Shown here: positions 45,786 to 56,492 of the stretch, in pieces | Numbering within the stretch: the stretch's first letter is position 1 | Layout of the letters: the number at the start of each line of letters is the position of its first letter | Source of the DNA: Trichoplusia ni | Taxonomy: Eukaryota; Arthropoda; Insecta; Lepidoptera; Noctuidae | Direction of reading: 5' to 3' | DNA length: 64,000 bases | Assembly (NCBI RefSeq): GCF_003590095.1 | Contig: NC_039497.1 | Span: forward strand, 6,320,691 to 6,384,690 | Made by a program: the position numbers and the translations under genes | The notes under the pieces: model-generated | Seen by the model: the letters and a program-made list of their open reading frames with translations, nothing else | What the model was told of the DNA's origin: nothing | The model's database searches: none

Positions 45786-47240
45786 TTCTTTTCACGCGTA
45801 AATGCGTCTCACTTCTTCGTTCTCTTGTCGCTTTCAGCACGTACCTTGTTATGTATAAGTATGTTGATAGATTGTTTGTTGGAGCTGAGTTACATTATTC
45901 ATTTGATTTTATTAACTTTGTTGCCTCGACGCGAGAGTTTTATTATGTTTATTAATGTGAAAGTATCTTATTATAAAGTGATGTCGTGTATCGGAGGTAC
46001 TACTGCTTCTACTACTTCTGCTGTGCCCGACAGGGTCTACAATGAGCTGAGAACATAGTTATAATTTACCACCTATGTAACATTATGTAGAATAGGGATG
46101 ATGAAAAATTTTTTTTGCAGTATCCGTCCCGCAAACATAAATTGACCAAATTACAGTGAATAAAACTTACGCGTGACGTCACGATTGAGTATAAATTTTA
46201 CCATAACGTTACGTCACAGGTCTCCTAAACTTTAAAATCTTTGTCAGTTCTAGTTTTTCTGAAAAAGGAAAAAATACATGTCTCATACTTTTCAATTATC
46301 TAACTGAGGGACTAATGAGATTTTTCTTTTTATACCCATTCATCAATCTTATTATTGCTGTCATTTTGTAGTGTAACTTACTTTGGCTTTGTTTTATCTT
46401 TATATTATAGGATCGATTATAAATAAATTACTGTAAGATTTTAGGCGCTTTTTTGCGATGCGTATCCAAGTATTCCCGGTTGTTTTTTTTAAGTTTATAG
46501 CCTTCTTTTAAAAATACAATTACGAGTAACATAGCTTCTAGAAAAAATATCACTTTTATTCCTGATTGCGAACATATTCCTTGAAAGTGTGTTAAAGTGA
46601 GCTTCTAGCGAGCTAGGTCATTTATTCCTTCGTCGGATGGAATTTAAAGTAGTGACTTGTCTGAATTTTAAGTGCCATTGTTAAAGAAAGTAGCTTTCAG
46701 TCACCTCTGTATATTGACACCACTTAAGTTTACAAAACTGTCTGTAATTCTGATACGCCTTTTTGAACTTCAAGTTTCTAAGGCAGTATGCGACTTAAAG
46801 GCAACTTCAAACTGATTAACGTTTATACTTCTCAAATACACAGGATACTTGCATTTCTTCGATTAGAAACGCCTTATCCTTCATGTTTGCAAAACTTGAC
46901 CACTCACAAGGCAATGAATTATTGATACGAAAGGCCGCACGAAATAACTTCATTCCTTGATTTGGTTGGTTCCATCCTTGGTTAATTTATTAATAATTTA
47001 TAGGTAAATGTTGTTTGCTATTGAATAACATGTAATAAAGTTTGGTTATTTGTTTGGACGTGTTCATATCTGAAATCACCTGTCGGGGTTGGTTACAAAT
47101 ATAATGTAGATTTAGTTTTGTACATATAATATCTGGTAGTAAGTATCGAAATTGCGATCTTCGTTTTGAATATGATATCCTGATTCAAAAGAATGATAAA
47201 AGGTAACAACTGTTTAAGTTTGAATTGGTTTGCTAAATTA

Positions 47241-47455
47241 TCCCTACTAATATTATAAATGCGAAAGTAACTCTGTCTGTCTGTCACGCTTTCACGTCTA
47301 AAGCATTGAACCGATTTTAATGAAATTTGGTACAGAGATAGAGTTCACCTTGAGAAAGAACATAGTATAGTTTTTATCCGGGACTTTTGAAAACTTCTCT
47401 TGGAAACGCGATATAACCAACATAGACGCGGGCGAAGCCGCGGGCGAAAAGCTAG
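47241..47455 (+). mobile_element. non-autonomous Helitron, about 215 bp
   Basis: A|TCCCTACTAATATTATAAA at the left edge and CTAG|T at the right, with a GC-rich hairpin block (gcgggcgaagccgcgggc) before the end. Same family as 16712-16932. Confidence 0.78.
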
Positions 47456-49028
47456 TACCTATATATATAGATGACTTAAAACAATTCAATCAATTTCCGA
47501 AAAAGTTTACTCAAAAGTAGAATTTGTAAAACAACCTTTACTGTGCTTACCTACAAAAGGCGCTGAAGAGTATTGAAATGTATTGTTTTGTTAGTATTTA
47601 GTAAAATTAACTATTGGTTAGTTTTTATAAATCAATGCGTTACAAAAAAAGCGCAACGCTAGTTAAAACGGAGCACAGCTAGTTCATAAATAACGAACCC
47701 TTTTTTATTCAAGTGGAGTACTTAAAAGGTGATTAGCAAAAAGTATTTATGTCGGCGATGTTAGGAATTCAGGGAGGTCATCCCGAACGGACAGCTGACC
47801 TGACCTCTGTTAGAATTGACCTTTAAAAGGTCATTGTTAATACTTTTGGAGAGGTGTAGTCTGAAGATGAATATTAATTGGGTATATGAATATGTAGAGT
47901 TAATGTTTTTGTTTAAGTAGTACCGTCTGGTACTTTGAGATTTCGTCAACTCATTTAGAAAAGAGTAAAAGTTGTTGTTAAACATTTTCAGAGAATTTTC
48001 GATTCAAGTCTGCTAGGACAAAATGAATTGGTCTTCAATAACAAGTCTTCATTTTGTGATATCAATCCCGCGTATAAGAAACTTGCTTCATTCCATAGAA
48101 GTATATGCCATATAGGATAGATAGAGCTCTAAAGTGAACTGGGACAACAATCTTCTAAAAACTTCGATTGAACTTAGCTTGAAAGTCTTTCAAATAATAA
48201 TTGAAATTGCACACACTTAATTCGCTAAACTATAGTCCTTATAATCGAAGCATCAACACCCCTGGGGCAAATATACCGGACTTAACCCAACCAGGCAGTG
48301 ATATATTAAATATTTATGATCCCGTCGGTCAGCATTTCAGCAAAAACATCAGATAAGCAGGATACTCAATAATTACGGGCTACGGAGAGTTCGATCGCGC
48401 TCGGCAATGTTCGGTAAAGTTCGGGAACTCTCGGCAGACCGGGTCTCGTTTAATAAGTCGACGCGCCCCGGCGGCCCCGCTAAATGGATTGAACATTTAT
48501 AGCGATCTAATGTTTTAGATAAGGGTAAACCTTTCGGATGGTCTGTGTAATCTGTACACACCATTTGTTGAACAAATAAAGGGTTGTTTTTGTAAATGTG
48601 GACTAGGCATTGAAATCCAATGAAACCTTATCATATTTTGATCAAAGGAAATGCTTTTATACTTATTATTTATTATTTCCTATACTTAGGTAAAAAAGAT
48701 TTTTTGTTTCTCGTTCTATTTTCTGTAGTGGACAGTAAACAGTACAAACATCAACTGTATCAATCATGTTTTATTTTGTTTCATTGGAAAGGCAGCGCAA
48801 AGTTAATTGTAAACCGAATGTACCAGAAATTAAGCGACTAAAACCTCACAATTCCAGTTGTGAGATATAGAATGATTTGGAACTGGCGCTCATGGGGCTT
48901 CAAGTTATTTCAACACAAGCATCTTGAAATGACTTCGTCACTACCATCAAAACCGTTCCCCCAAAAAATTGTGCAATAAACCATGACATAAACGTACATA
49001 CATTTCAAGACATAAACGCTTCATAACC

Positions 49029-49160
49029 ATTTTTTTCCCCGAACTGAACTTCCTTTGCCCTGTGGAAGACTGGAAGATGTCGGACTCTTACCGGCTAAAA
49101 CCACTGGAATGCTTTCCCGTTCCCTTTAGCCTGGGGCCAAGCGGGAACGCCGCGAAAACA
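49029..49160 (-). repeat. R1-like LINE 3' fragment next to aaNAT exon 1
   Basis: A T-run (49030-49036), then 'gtcggactcttaccggct' and a following C-rich block match the 3' UTR of the R1-like LINE at 56493-57885 in the same orientation. A very short 5'-truncated insertion ending about 30 bp before the aaNAT exon acceptor. Confidence 0.6.
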
Positions 49161-49191
49161 CCTATTAACCTACAAAATATCAAATTATCAG

Positions 49192-52100
49192 ATGGCGCGC
49201 TTCGTAACGATAACCCCGGACATGAGCGAGGCGGTGATCCAGCACCTCCGGGACAACTTCTTCGCTGACGAGCCGCTGAACAAGGCGGTGTCGCTGTGCG
49301 AGCGCGGGCAGCCACACGCCGCGCTCGAGGGGCTGTGCGCCGCCACCATGGCTGATGGACTGTCTATAGCCGCCATGGAAGGCGATACGGTGAGTAGTAG
49401 ATAGACAAGCGGTGTTTTTATTATCATTTGATTTTTTTGACTTTACCGTTTTCCAACAAGATAATACTCTACATTATACACTCCACTACACATAACAGAG
49501 GTTGTAACGTTATTTGGGGTCAAATGGGTTTTCCATTGCTCTTTTGCTTTTTTAAGAGAACGAATCTCTCTCTCTCTCTCTTTCGCAGTAAGCATTTGAA
49601 TACTTGTTGTTTTCTATTTAATAATAGTTGTATGTTTTAATGATAACAATGTAACAAAAATTTTAACTATAGTGCATGTTACTTTTTTATCCAGAATGTC
49701 TACACATAAGTCATACACACAAACACTCCGAATATACATATATATCTCTTCACTACACCTACTTGCTATATACACTTATAAAATAAACAACTTGATAGAT
49801 TGTGCGTTTATTATATCGCATTATAGTAAACCATCATATGGAATATACTACAAACACCTAAATATCGACATCCTACTAAAAAAATGCTACATGAAACTTT
49901 TGTTACTTAATCTACCTAATCTTATTGCTCACTTGTTACCGCCACACATGTTCGCTCCAATATTAAGCTATCCTATTCGTACACATTTAAGCGTTTCTAC
50001 ATATTTAGCTACCACAAACCTAGTACCGGCATTTCTAAATTCATGTTTTGATTTATCACAATGCACTGACATCAACTCTTATGATTACATAAAATAATGG
50101 ATACTACTTTACAAACAGTAACAGATATAGACAATTTTGAAGTTGCGCGAACTTTTCAATGTACCTGCACTGAGTTACATAAACATGTCAGGGTTAATAA
50201 AAATGATTTGACCATCGTTTCGCAAAATATAAGAAGTATTTACTGCAATTTCGACGACTTTGTACTTTTATTGTCAACTTTTGTTTTCGAAACGGACATA
50301 ATAATTTTGACGGAATGCAGACTGAACTCAAATAAAAATATTCCACAAATTGATAACTACAACTCTTTTTTTACCACTCGTCACCTAAACCAAAATGACG
50401 GCGTGGTTGTTTATATCAAAAATTCATTAAAACCTAAAATTACAGAAGTAACACTGACACAAGCATCGTGTATTCAGGTGAAAGTACTTAATAATATAAT
50501 TCTTTGTATCTATCGGTCACCATCTAACACGAATGCGGACTGTTTCATAGATTCTCTAAGCTCTCATATTAATACGTTGACATCTCATGGTAACATTATT
50601 ATTGCGGGTGATATTAATATCAACCTCACTACGAAAGACACTGAACCGCCACAAGAGCATAAAAATAAGGTAAACTACCTTAATATGTTATCATCTTACG
50701 GCATACTACCCGGACACACATTGCCTACTCGTTTAGCTAACTGTTTGGATCACTTTATGATCAGGATAAATAGAAAAAAGACCACAGCAAATATTGCTAT
50801 TTTACACACGTCCATCACTGATCATTACACAACATTCTTATCTTTATCCAAAGTAAAACATAAACTAAAGCCAAGAAAAACTACAATATTTATAGATTTC
50901 GAACAGGCTCTAACATATCTGAGGAAAAATAATATTTCAGATCTTCTCCTTTGCCAAGATCCTGAGCGTTTAACTGACCTTTTATTATATAGATTATCAG
51001 AATCTATAAAAAAACATACAATTATTAAAACTATACCAAATAGGGAGCGTATCATTAAACCATGGATCACGCCTGGAATATTAAAATGCATTAAAAATCG
51101 TAACAAGCTACAAAAACAAACCCGCGATGATCCATTTAATGATATACTTAAAATAACTTATCGCAGATATCGCAACTTCTGCAACAACTTGATCAAAAAA
51201 CTAAAAAGAAAATATGAACGGGAACTACTAGCTAAATCCGTGAAAAATAATAAGTTATTATGGAAAAATATTAAAACCTTAACCTACACTAATATAAATG
51301 ATAATCAAAGTTCAGAATTATTAAATATTAAATCTACCCCAGATGAATCCATTAATTACATAAATGATTTTTTTGCAAACGCCGGTAAAAACCTAGCTTT
51401 ACAAATTCAACCCTCATCAGTCCATACTTTTAATAGCTGTCAGTCTAACCCAACTGTTGTACATAGTAACTCTTTTGTTCTTGTTGATACTGATTGTCAA
51501 GAAGTACTATCTGTCTTGATGGGCCTTAAATCTAACAGCGCACCTGGGTGGGATGGCGTATCAACTCGTTTCTTAAAATTTATGGGACCAGAAATTGTTC
51601 CAGTCATTACTCACTTGACTAATCTCTGTTTTTCGAAAGGTGTTTTTCCTGCTGCTCTTAAACAATCTGTGATTATTCCAATTCATAAGAGTGGGGACAG
51701 TGACGATGTTAATAATTACAGGCCAATATCTATTCTACCAGCTATATCAAAAATTATAGAAAAGTTAATAAATAAAAGACTTCACAATTATTTATCAAAA
51801 ATAAACATATTAAGCAGCACTCAATTTGGATTTAGGCAAGGTATATCAACTGAAGATGCAGTTACTGCACTCAGCTCACATATAGTTGATAATTTGGATA
51901 AGGGTAATAAATGTCTCACTGCATTTTTGGACATAAAAAAGGCATTTGACACCGTCTCTGTTCCCATTCTGCTCAACAAGTTAGAAAGCGCTGGAGTTAG
52001 AGGAATTCCACTGAAACTCTTCAGAGATTACCTCACTAATAGGAGACAAAGGGTTAAAGTAGGAGCATACGTCAGTAGTGATGCTGACGTCACGTATGGC

Positions 52101-55100
52101 GTACCACAGGGAAGCGTTCTGGGCCCCACGCTCTTCTTGCTTTATATTAATGACCTTTGCAACCTCAATCTCAATAATGCCAAAGTACTATCATATGCCG
52201 ATGATACTGCCATCATTTTCACTGGCAATTCTTGGCATGAGGTTGCACGTTCAGCTGAAACTGGTATGGCTCAAGTGGCTAGGTGGCTTAAAGCTAACTT
52301 ACTTACATTAAACTCATCTAAGACGAAATACATATGCTTTAGTATTTCTAATCGTACCCATCCAAACTCAGACTTCAACATAAAAGTTCACACATGTGAT
52401 GACCTAGATAATTGTCTGTGTCCAACACTAGAGAAAGTGTCACAATGCAAATACTTAGGTATCATTATTGATCAGACACTTTCCTGGTACCCACACCTTG
52501 ACCAAGTTTCGACCAGAATCAGAAAGCTCAGCTGGATTTTTAAGAACCTCAGACACATTGTGCCAAAAGCATTACCCACTGACACGAAAACACCTAGAAA
52601 TGTGCTCAGTGAAATATACGTGGCTTTGGTGCAGTCTGTTCTGGAATATTGCATTCCCATCTGGGGAGGTGCAGCTAAAACTAAATTTATTGACCTCGAA
52701 AGAAGTCAACGTAGTCTAATAAAAATAATGTATTTCATGAACAGAAGGCATCCTACACACGCTATGTATCAAAAAAGTAACTTACTTTCAGTTAGAAAGT
52801 TGTACATACTAAAAATCATTTTGAAGAAACACAAAACCCTACCGTATGTTCCTGACTCAATTTTGAAAAGAAGAAAAGATAAGATAGTTGAAATTCCCCG
52901 AGTAAAAACTAAATTTGCCAGCATTCAATATAATAAACGATCTCTAAAATTATATAATAAAATAAATAAGGATAGCTACATATATAGCAAGCCACTATAT
53001 GAATGTAAAAAAATAGTGAAAGATTGGGTTAAACCACTTACATACGATGAGGTAGAGGCCCTGCTTCAATAACATAATAATTACACACATGCACACACGC
53101 ACAAGCACCCACCCACCTCACTCATCTTCTCTCTCACAGACACCCACACTGCCTCACTCATGGTCACATGCTACTCTGTCATAGACTCATCCTTACATTC
53201 TATCACACACACCCTATCACACACACCCTATCACACACACACAAATACACCCCTTCTCTCACACAGCTTCTCACACTAGTAAACTCCAACTATCACAAAT
53301 TTTATATAAACTCTTTTTAATTATTTTTAATTATTTCTAGTTGTTAAACCTGTATAACCTTTACTATTGTAACCCTTATAACAAGTTTGTGTTCTAACTA
53401 CATATATGAAAGAGCGGAGTTTCCCAATACAGGCTTTTTGCTTAAAGGGAGGCTCCAATCGATAGCCGTTAAGACAACTTGTTTTTTGAAAATAAAACAT
53501 TTTTTCATTTTCATTTTTCATTTTCATTTTCATTTTCACTTGTGTCGCGGGGATGTATCGAAAAAAGTAACGATACGTTTAAAAATACGTTGCGTTCCAC
53601 CAGTCGTTTAATAAAACGTATATTACAAATGTCAGGTCCTTGGAGTGGGTTTAAACGGCATCTTATGACCCGGCGACATCGAGCAGTCATTAGAGAAGAT
53701 CCACGAGTCAACAGACGAGAAGTTCAACAAGATATTCACGATCCTGTACACCGTCAGCCGAGACCTCGACCTCTTCAACACTTATCAGGTGAGAATATTT
53801 ACCCATTGTACTTACCAAAGTACTGAACCAGGGACTTATTTCATACGTTCAATCACTTTTGTGTTGTTACTGTTACTATGTATTTATTATAATGATTGAA
53901 ATGTTTAATATCCTTGTGTTGCGTTTGATAAATCGGGTTCGCCAATCATTTACTTGAACAGATCTAAATATAAATCATCTTTAAAACATTTTTTTTTTAA
54001 TTTATGATGTTTATCCTCGAAGCGGGTTTGGTTAAGATTTCATCATCATTAATTATAAGCTACCATCAAATATATTTAATTATGTTGCCCGCGACTTCAT
54101 CCCATTGTATCTTCACTCCTATTAGTCTCAGCGTGATGGTATATAGCCTTAAACCTTCCTCGATGAATGGTCTATTCAACACAAAAATATTTTTTCAATT
54201 TGGACCTGAGAGTAGTTCCTGAGATTACCGCGTTCAAACAAACAAACAAATTCTTCAGCTTTATATATTAGTATATAGATTTAATAAGGTTTTTACAAGC
54301 AGGTGATGTTAGCAATAGTAAGTGACGTTTTTAGCTAACACGACCATACTTAGGTGCTTTTTATCTTCAGTACGAATTATCAATATCCATATCATATTTC
54401 CAGGTGGACAAGATCCTGGAGTGCCGCATCATCTCGGTGGACCAGGCGGCGCGCGGCCGCGGACTCGCCAAGGAACTCATGTCGCGAAGCATTGATATCG
54501 CTAAGGAGAACGGGTTTAAGGTACAATATGCATAACTGTTCTTAATATCTGTGATAATGTGTCACCGTTTAAATTATGTCTAAGGTTTTAAAAAGATGCA
54601 ACTTATTATGTACTCTCAAGTTTAAGAAGGAGATACAAAATAATATAATTAAAAAAAATTGGACGAGCCAGTTCTGATTGTTCTGTTGAGTGATCTTTAT
54701 TAGGACTAGAATGTTTAATATGTTAGTGGTGTTCTCCAAGTTTAAAAATTCAGCAACAGAACGATTTTATTTCATTTGGTCAAAAGTAGCAAATATTTTT
54801 TTTGTATTAAACTCTTATATTAATATTTATAGAGGGTTGCAATCAATAAGTCTGAATGTCTTACGACTGTGTTTGTTACGGTCCCCTTCGTGCTCCCCTG
54901 CTTGTCCTAGTGCCCTATTTTATGGTATATTAACATAAGTCACGTGATTTGAACCAGAATTAAAGAAATGTTGGTGTGAGAACGATATAAAAAGAATGTT
55001 GTTTCTGGATAGCCTTTTCGCGTAATACTGCATTTTAAAGTTTAAATTTACTACGTTTTAAAAATATTAGAACGTAGTAACGTTAAAACGTAGTAACGTT

Positions 55101-55549
55101 ACTCCTAGTGATGAAAAATTGGATATCACATTACAAGGGTAATTGACAAAAAAACTGTTTGGTCCATCAGAGAGGTTTCCTAAAAATATTAAAAAACGAA
55201 TAGGACACAGTGATTTAAAATCTCGTGTGACGTCACTTACTAGTACCAACGCTTTTTACTAGCATCTGATATTTTTAGCCCTCTCGGCTAAACTTAGTGC
55301 TTTTTCTCCTTTACTTTAATAACGTTTTACTTTACTTTATTAACCTTTCTTATAATAGTCCTCACAAATATATTCCAGCTGTTCAAAGCGGACGCGACGG
55401 GCGCGTACTCGCAGCGCATCTGCGTGTCGCTGGGCATGCGCGCGGCGCGGCGCGTGCGCTACGCGGAGTACGGCGACGCGCGCGGGCCCGTGTTCCAGGT
55501 GCCGCCGCCGCACGACGCGCTCGTCGTCATGCTTAAGGAGATAGCCTGA
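49192..55549 (+). CDS. arylalkylamine N-acetyltransferase (aaNAT) with in-frame TGA
   Basis: Four coding exons: 49192-49389, 53636-53788, 54404-54520, 55379-55549, all phase 0 with GT-AG borders, 213 codons including stop. GNAT-fold enzymes of this insect group move acetyl from acetyl-CoA to dopamine, tryptamine or related amines. FFADEPLN (about residues 23-30) carries the family's conserved acidic DEPLN motif. RGRGLA (134-139) is the acetyl-CoA loop, and GAYSQRICVSLGM (164-176) the conserved Ser-containing segment. The ATG is the first codon after an acceptor, so an upstream non-coding exon is expected. Odd point: codon 77 is TGA (53666-53668) within GIL*PGD, where relatives most likely have Arg (CGA to TGA). 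All other frames and splice sites are intact, so this is a nonsense allele, an assembly error or an early pseudogene. Intron 1 hosts a LINE. Confidence 0.82.
49696..50097 (+). CDS. short LINE ORF1-like frame joined to ORF2 by TAATG
   Basis: 133 codons from the ATG at 49696, with the stop TAA (50095-50097) sharing its last A with the ORF2 ATG (50097-50099). The protein is hydrophobic and Tyr/Leu/Ile-rich with no zinc knuckle or coiled coil, so it may be a leader frame rather than a true ORF1. The arrangement itself suggests termination-reinitiation. Function not recognised. Confidence 0.35.
   Translation: MSTHKSYTQTLRIYIYISSLHLLAIYTYKINNLIDCAFIISHYSKPSYGIYYKHLNIDILLKKCYMKLLLLNLPNLIAHLLPPHMFAPILSYPIRTHLSVSTYLATTNLVPAFLNSCFDLSQCTDINSYDYIK
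50097..53072 (+). CDS. LINE ORF2: endonuclease and reverse transcriptase
   Basis: 991 residues, no internal stop. APE endonuclease: SQNIRSI (about 42-48), ILTECRL, YRSPSN, IAGDINI and TDHY (about 240). Reverse transcriptase: NYRPISIL (about 540), TAFLDIKKAFDTV, GVPQGSVLGPTLF, YADD (about 699-702), KYLGIIID. No RNase H domain, which separates it from the element at 5.5-11.1 kb and fits a CR1/L2/Daphne-type clade. The C-terminal part is basic. Start is the ATG overlapping the preceding TAA. The intact frame implies recent activity. Confidence 0.92.
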   Translation: MDTTLQTVTDIDNFEVARTFQCTCTELHKHVRVNKNDLTIVSQNIRSIYCNFDDFVLLLSTFVFETDIIILTECRLNSNKNIPQIDNYNSFFTTRHLNQNDGVVVYIKNSLKPKITEVTLTQASCIQVKVLNNIILCIYRSPSNTNADCFIDSLSSHINTLTSHGNIIIAGDININLTTKDTEPPQEHKNKVNYLNMLSSYGILPGHTLPTRLANCLDHFMIRINRKKTTANIAILHTSITDHYTTFLSLSKVKHKLKPRKTTIFIDFEQALTYLRKNNISDLLLCQDPERLTDLLLYRLSESIKKHTIIKTIPNRERIIKPWITPGILKCIKNRNKLQKQTRDDPFNDILKITYRRYRNFCNNLIKKLKRKYERELLAKSVKNNKLLWKNIKTLTYTNINDNQSSELLNIKSTPDESINYINDFFANAGKNLALQIQPSSVHTFNSCQSNPTVVHSNSFVLVDTDCQEVLSVLMGLKSNSAPGWDGVSTRFLKFMGPEIVPVITHLTNLCFSKGVFPAALKQSVIIPIHKSGDSDDVNNYRPISILPAISKIIEKLINKRLHNYLSKINILSSTQFGFRQGISTEDAVTALSSHIVDNLDKGNKCLTAFLDIKKAFDTVSVPILLNKLESAGVRGIPLKLFRDYLTNRRQRVKVGAYVSSDADVTYGVPQGSVLGPTLFLLYINDLCNLNLNNAKVLSYADDTAIIFTGNSWHEVARSAETGMAQVARWLKANLLTLNSSKTKYICFSISNRTHPNSDFNIKVHTCDDLDNCLCPTLEKVSQCKYLGIIIDQTLSWYPHLDQVSTRIRKLSWIFKNLRHIVPKALPTDTKTPRNVLSEIYVALVQSVLEYCIPIWGGAAKTKFIDLERSQRSLIKIMYFMNRRHPTHAMYQKSNLLSVRKLYILKIILKKHKTLPYVPDSILKRRKDKIVEIPRVKTKFASIQYNKRSLKLYNKINKDSYIYSKPLYECKKIVKDWVKPLTYDEVEALLQ
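53072..53541 (+). repeat. LINE 3' UTR with tandem repeats
   Basis: Starts CA-rich with about three 14-bp units of CTATCACACACACC near 53199-53240, and ends in the ATTTTC microsatellite that forms the 3' terminus of the element. Confidence 0.65.
54080..54279 (-). mobile_element. non-autonomous Helitron (minus), decayed 3' end, in aaNAT intron 2
   Basis: On the minus strand it starts A|TCTATATACTAATATATAAA and runs through the (gttt)n and 'gttgaatagaccattcatcg'-type segments to the block gaagtcgcgggcaaca. The final CTAG is lost. Same family as 21624-21875. Confidence 0.7.
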
Positions 55550-56479
55550 ACTTGGAGCAAAAAGGCTTTATTGTAGATATACAATATGTTTTAATGACAC
55601 ATCGTAACATGAATTTGTTTGCAGTTATTAAATGATGCAACAGTTTACTCGAGGGCATGAGAAGATTACTTCTGTTTTGCAGCTAAAACATTGTCTCATA
55701 AACTTGTTTGCTGCTATTAAATGATGCATTGGTTTGCTCACGCGTATTTATAGGGATTGCCCGACTAGTTTCGCCTGGTCGCGAGTCGAGTCGACCCCAC
55801 CGTGTCAGCTCTTGAGTCAAAAGCTATTTCGGCAATTGTGATAAATACGAAACCGTTGCATCATTTAATAATTCATCATTCTCACGAAAGTTATTATAAA
55901 AATATAATTTGTTGTTTCTGCAAATGATATACAGCGTGGAGTTAAAATGTTAACATTAATGAAGACACGGCAAGGTAGATAGTTTGAAAATAACTTTTTT
56001 TTTAGCCCTCACACGCGCTGTTTTCCTAAATGAGTAAATCTAACTTTACCAACAAAACAAAGCTAAGCTGTTGCTAACTGTATCGGCCTATATATTTTGA
56101 AAACATTGTAGAAATAGTTTTAGTAAGTAGTCAAGGAGGTTTTATGCGCAAAATGTAACGGCACAAGTGTAATAGACGTGCTCTATATCTTTATAGTTGT
56201 TTACATAACAATATTATATCTATACCATGTATTATAAGAATTTCTTCACAGGGGTTGCCAACATTTTTTTTAATCTGACCGCAGGTGTGGAATATGCCGC
56301 TGTGTAGAGCTCCTGCTCATTTTCACAGCTGTTTTACTTTAAGAGACGTTGGCAGCCGGCCTGTCCCACTAGCTAAGTGACATTTCTACAATTGTTAACT
56401 TCTTTAAAAAAGCTTGAATTTTAGGAGAGTACAGGTAAAAGTCACGTGTTCGTCATCCTGGGATTTTCTCAACTTTGTT
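55550..56479. other. aaNAT 3' flank
   Basis: ATTAAA at 55627-55632 is a candidate poly-A signal. The string ATTAAATGATGCA occurs twice in direct orientation (about 55627 and 55717) and once inverted (about 55861); the last two form the ends of a MITE. Confidence 0.45.
55714..55878 (+). repeat. MITE of about 165 bp with imperfect 35-bp TIRs
   Basis: The left end reads CTATTAAATGATGCATTGG and the reverse complement of the right end reads ATTATTAAATGATGCAACGG; both arms then share GGTTT and CGTATTTAT. The GC-rich centre (ggtcgcgagtcgag, ccgtgtcagctc) is shared with 62520-62640. Confidence 0.6.
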
Positions 56480-56492
56480 GGGGTCGGCTTCT
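56480..56492 (+). repeat. target-site duplication, left copy
   Basis: GGGGTCGGCTTCT, identical to 57886-57898, bracketing the R1-like LINE. Confidence 0.85.

Larger units (their letters stand above)
40422..49028. other. non-coding region, possible long first intron of aaNAT
   Basis: AT-rich, without recognisable exons. It contains a (CA)n stretch near 43050, copies of the short near-palindrome, a G-rich minisatellite at 44705-44740, CGTAGCT repeats near 45175-45225, a Helitron at 47241-47455 and a GC-rich patch around 48380-48480. Confidence 0.45.
49600..53541 (+). mobile_element. CR1/L2-like non-LTR retrotransposon in aaNAT intron 1
   Basis: Holds a short 5' ORF, a complete ORF2 and a 3' end made of repeated ATTTTC units (about 53505-53541), as CR1/L2-type elements often have instead of poly-A. 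The left limit is uncertain (between about 49430 and 49650). No target duplication was found, which is common in this group. It lies in the same orientation as aaNAT, and its 3' end is 95 bp before exon 2. Confidence 0.8.

Noticed and set aside
49062..49268. Extended aaNAT start MEDWKMSDSYRL...
   Set aside because: This frame differs from the aaNAT frame and lies in an R1-like 3' UTR fragment; the acceptor at 49190-49191 excludes it.
53479..53826. 115-codon ORF over aaNAT exon 2
   Set aside because: It reads the exon in the wrong frame and starts in the LINE microsatellite; the aaNAT frame gives the family motifs.
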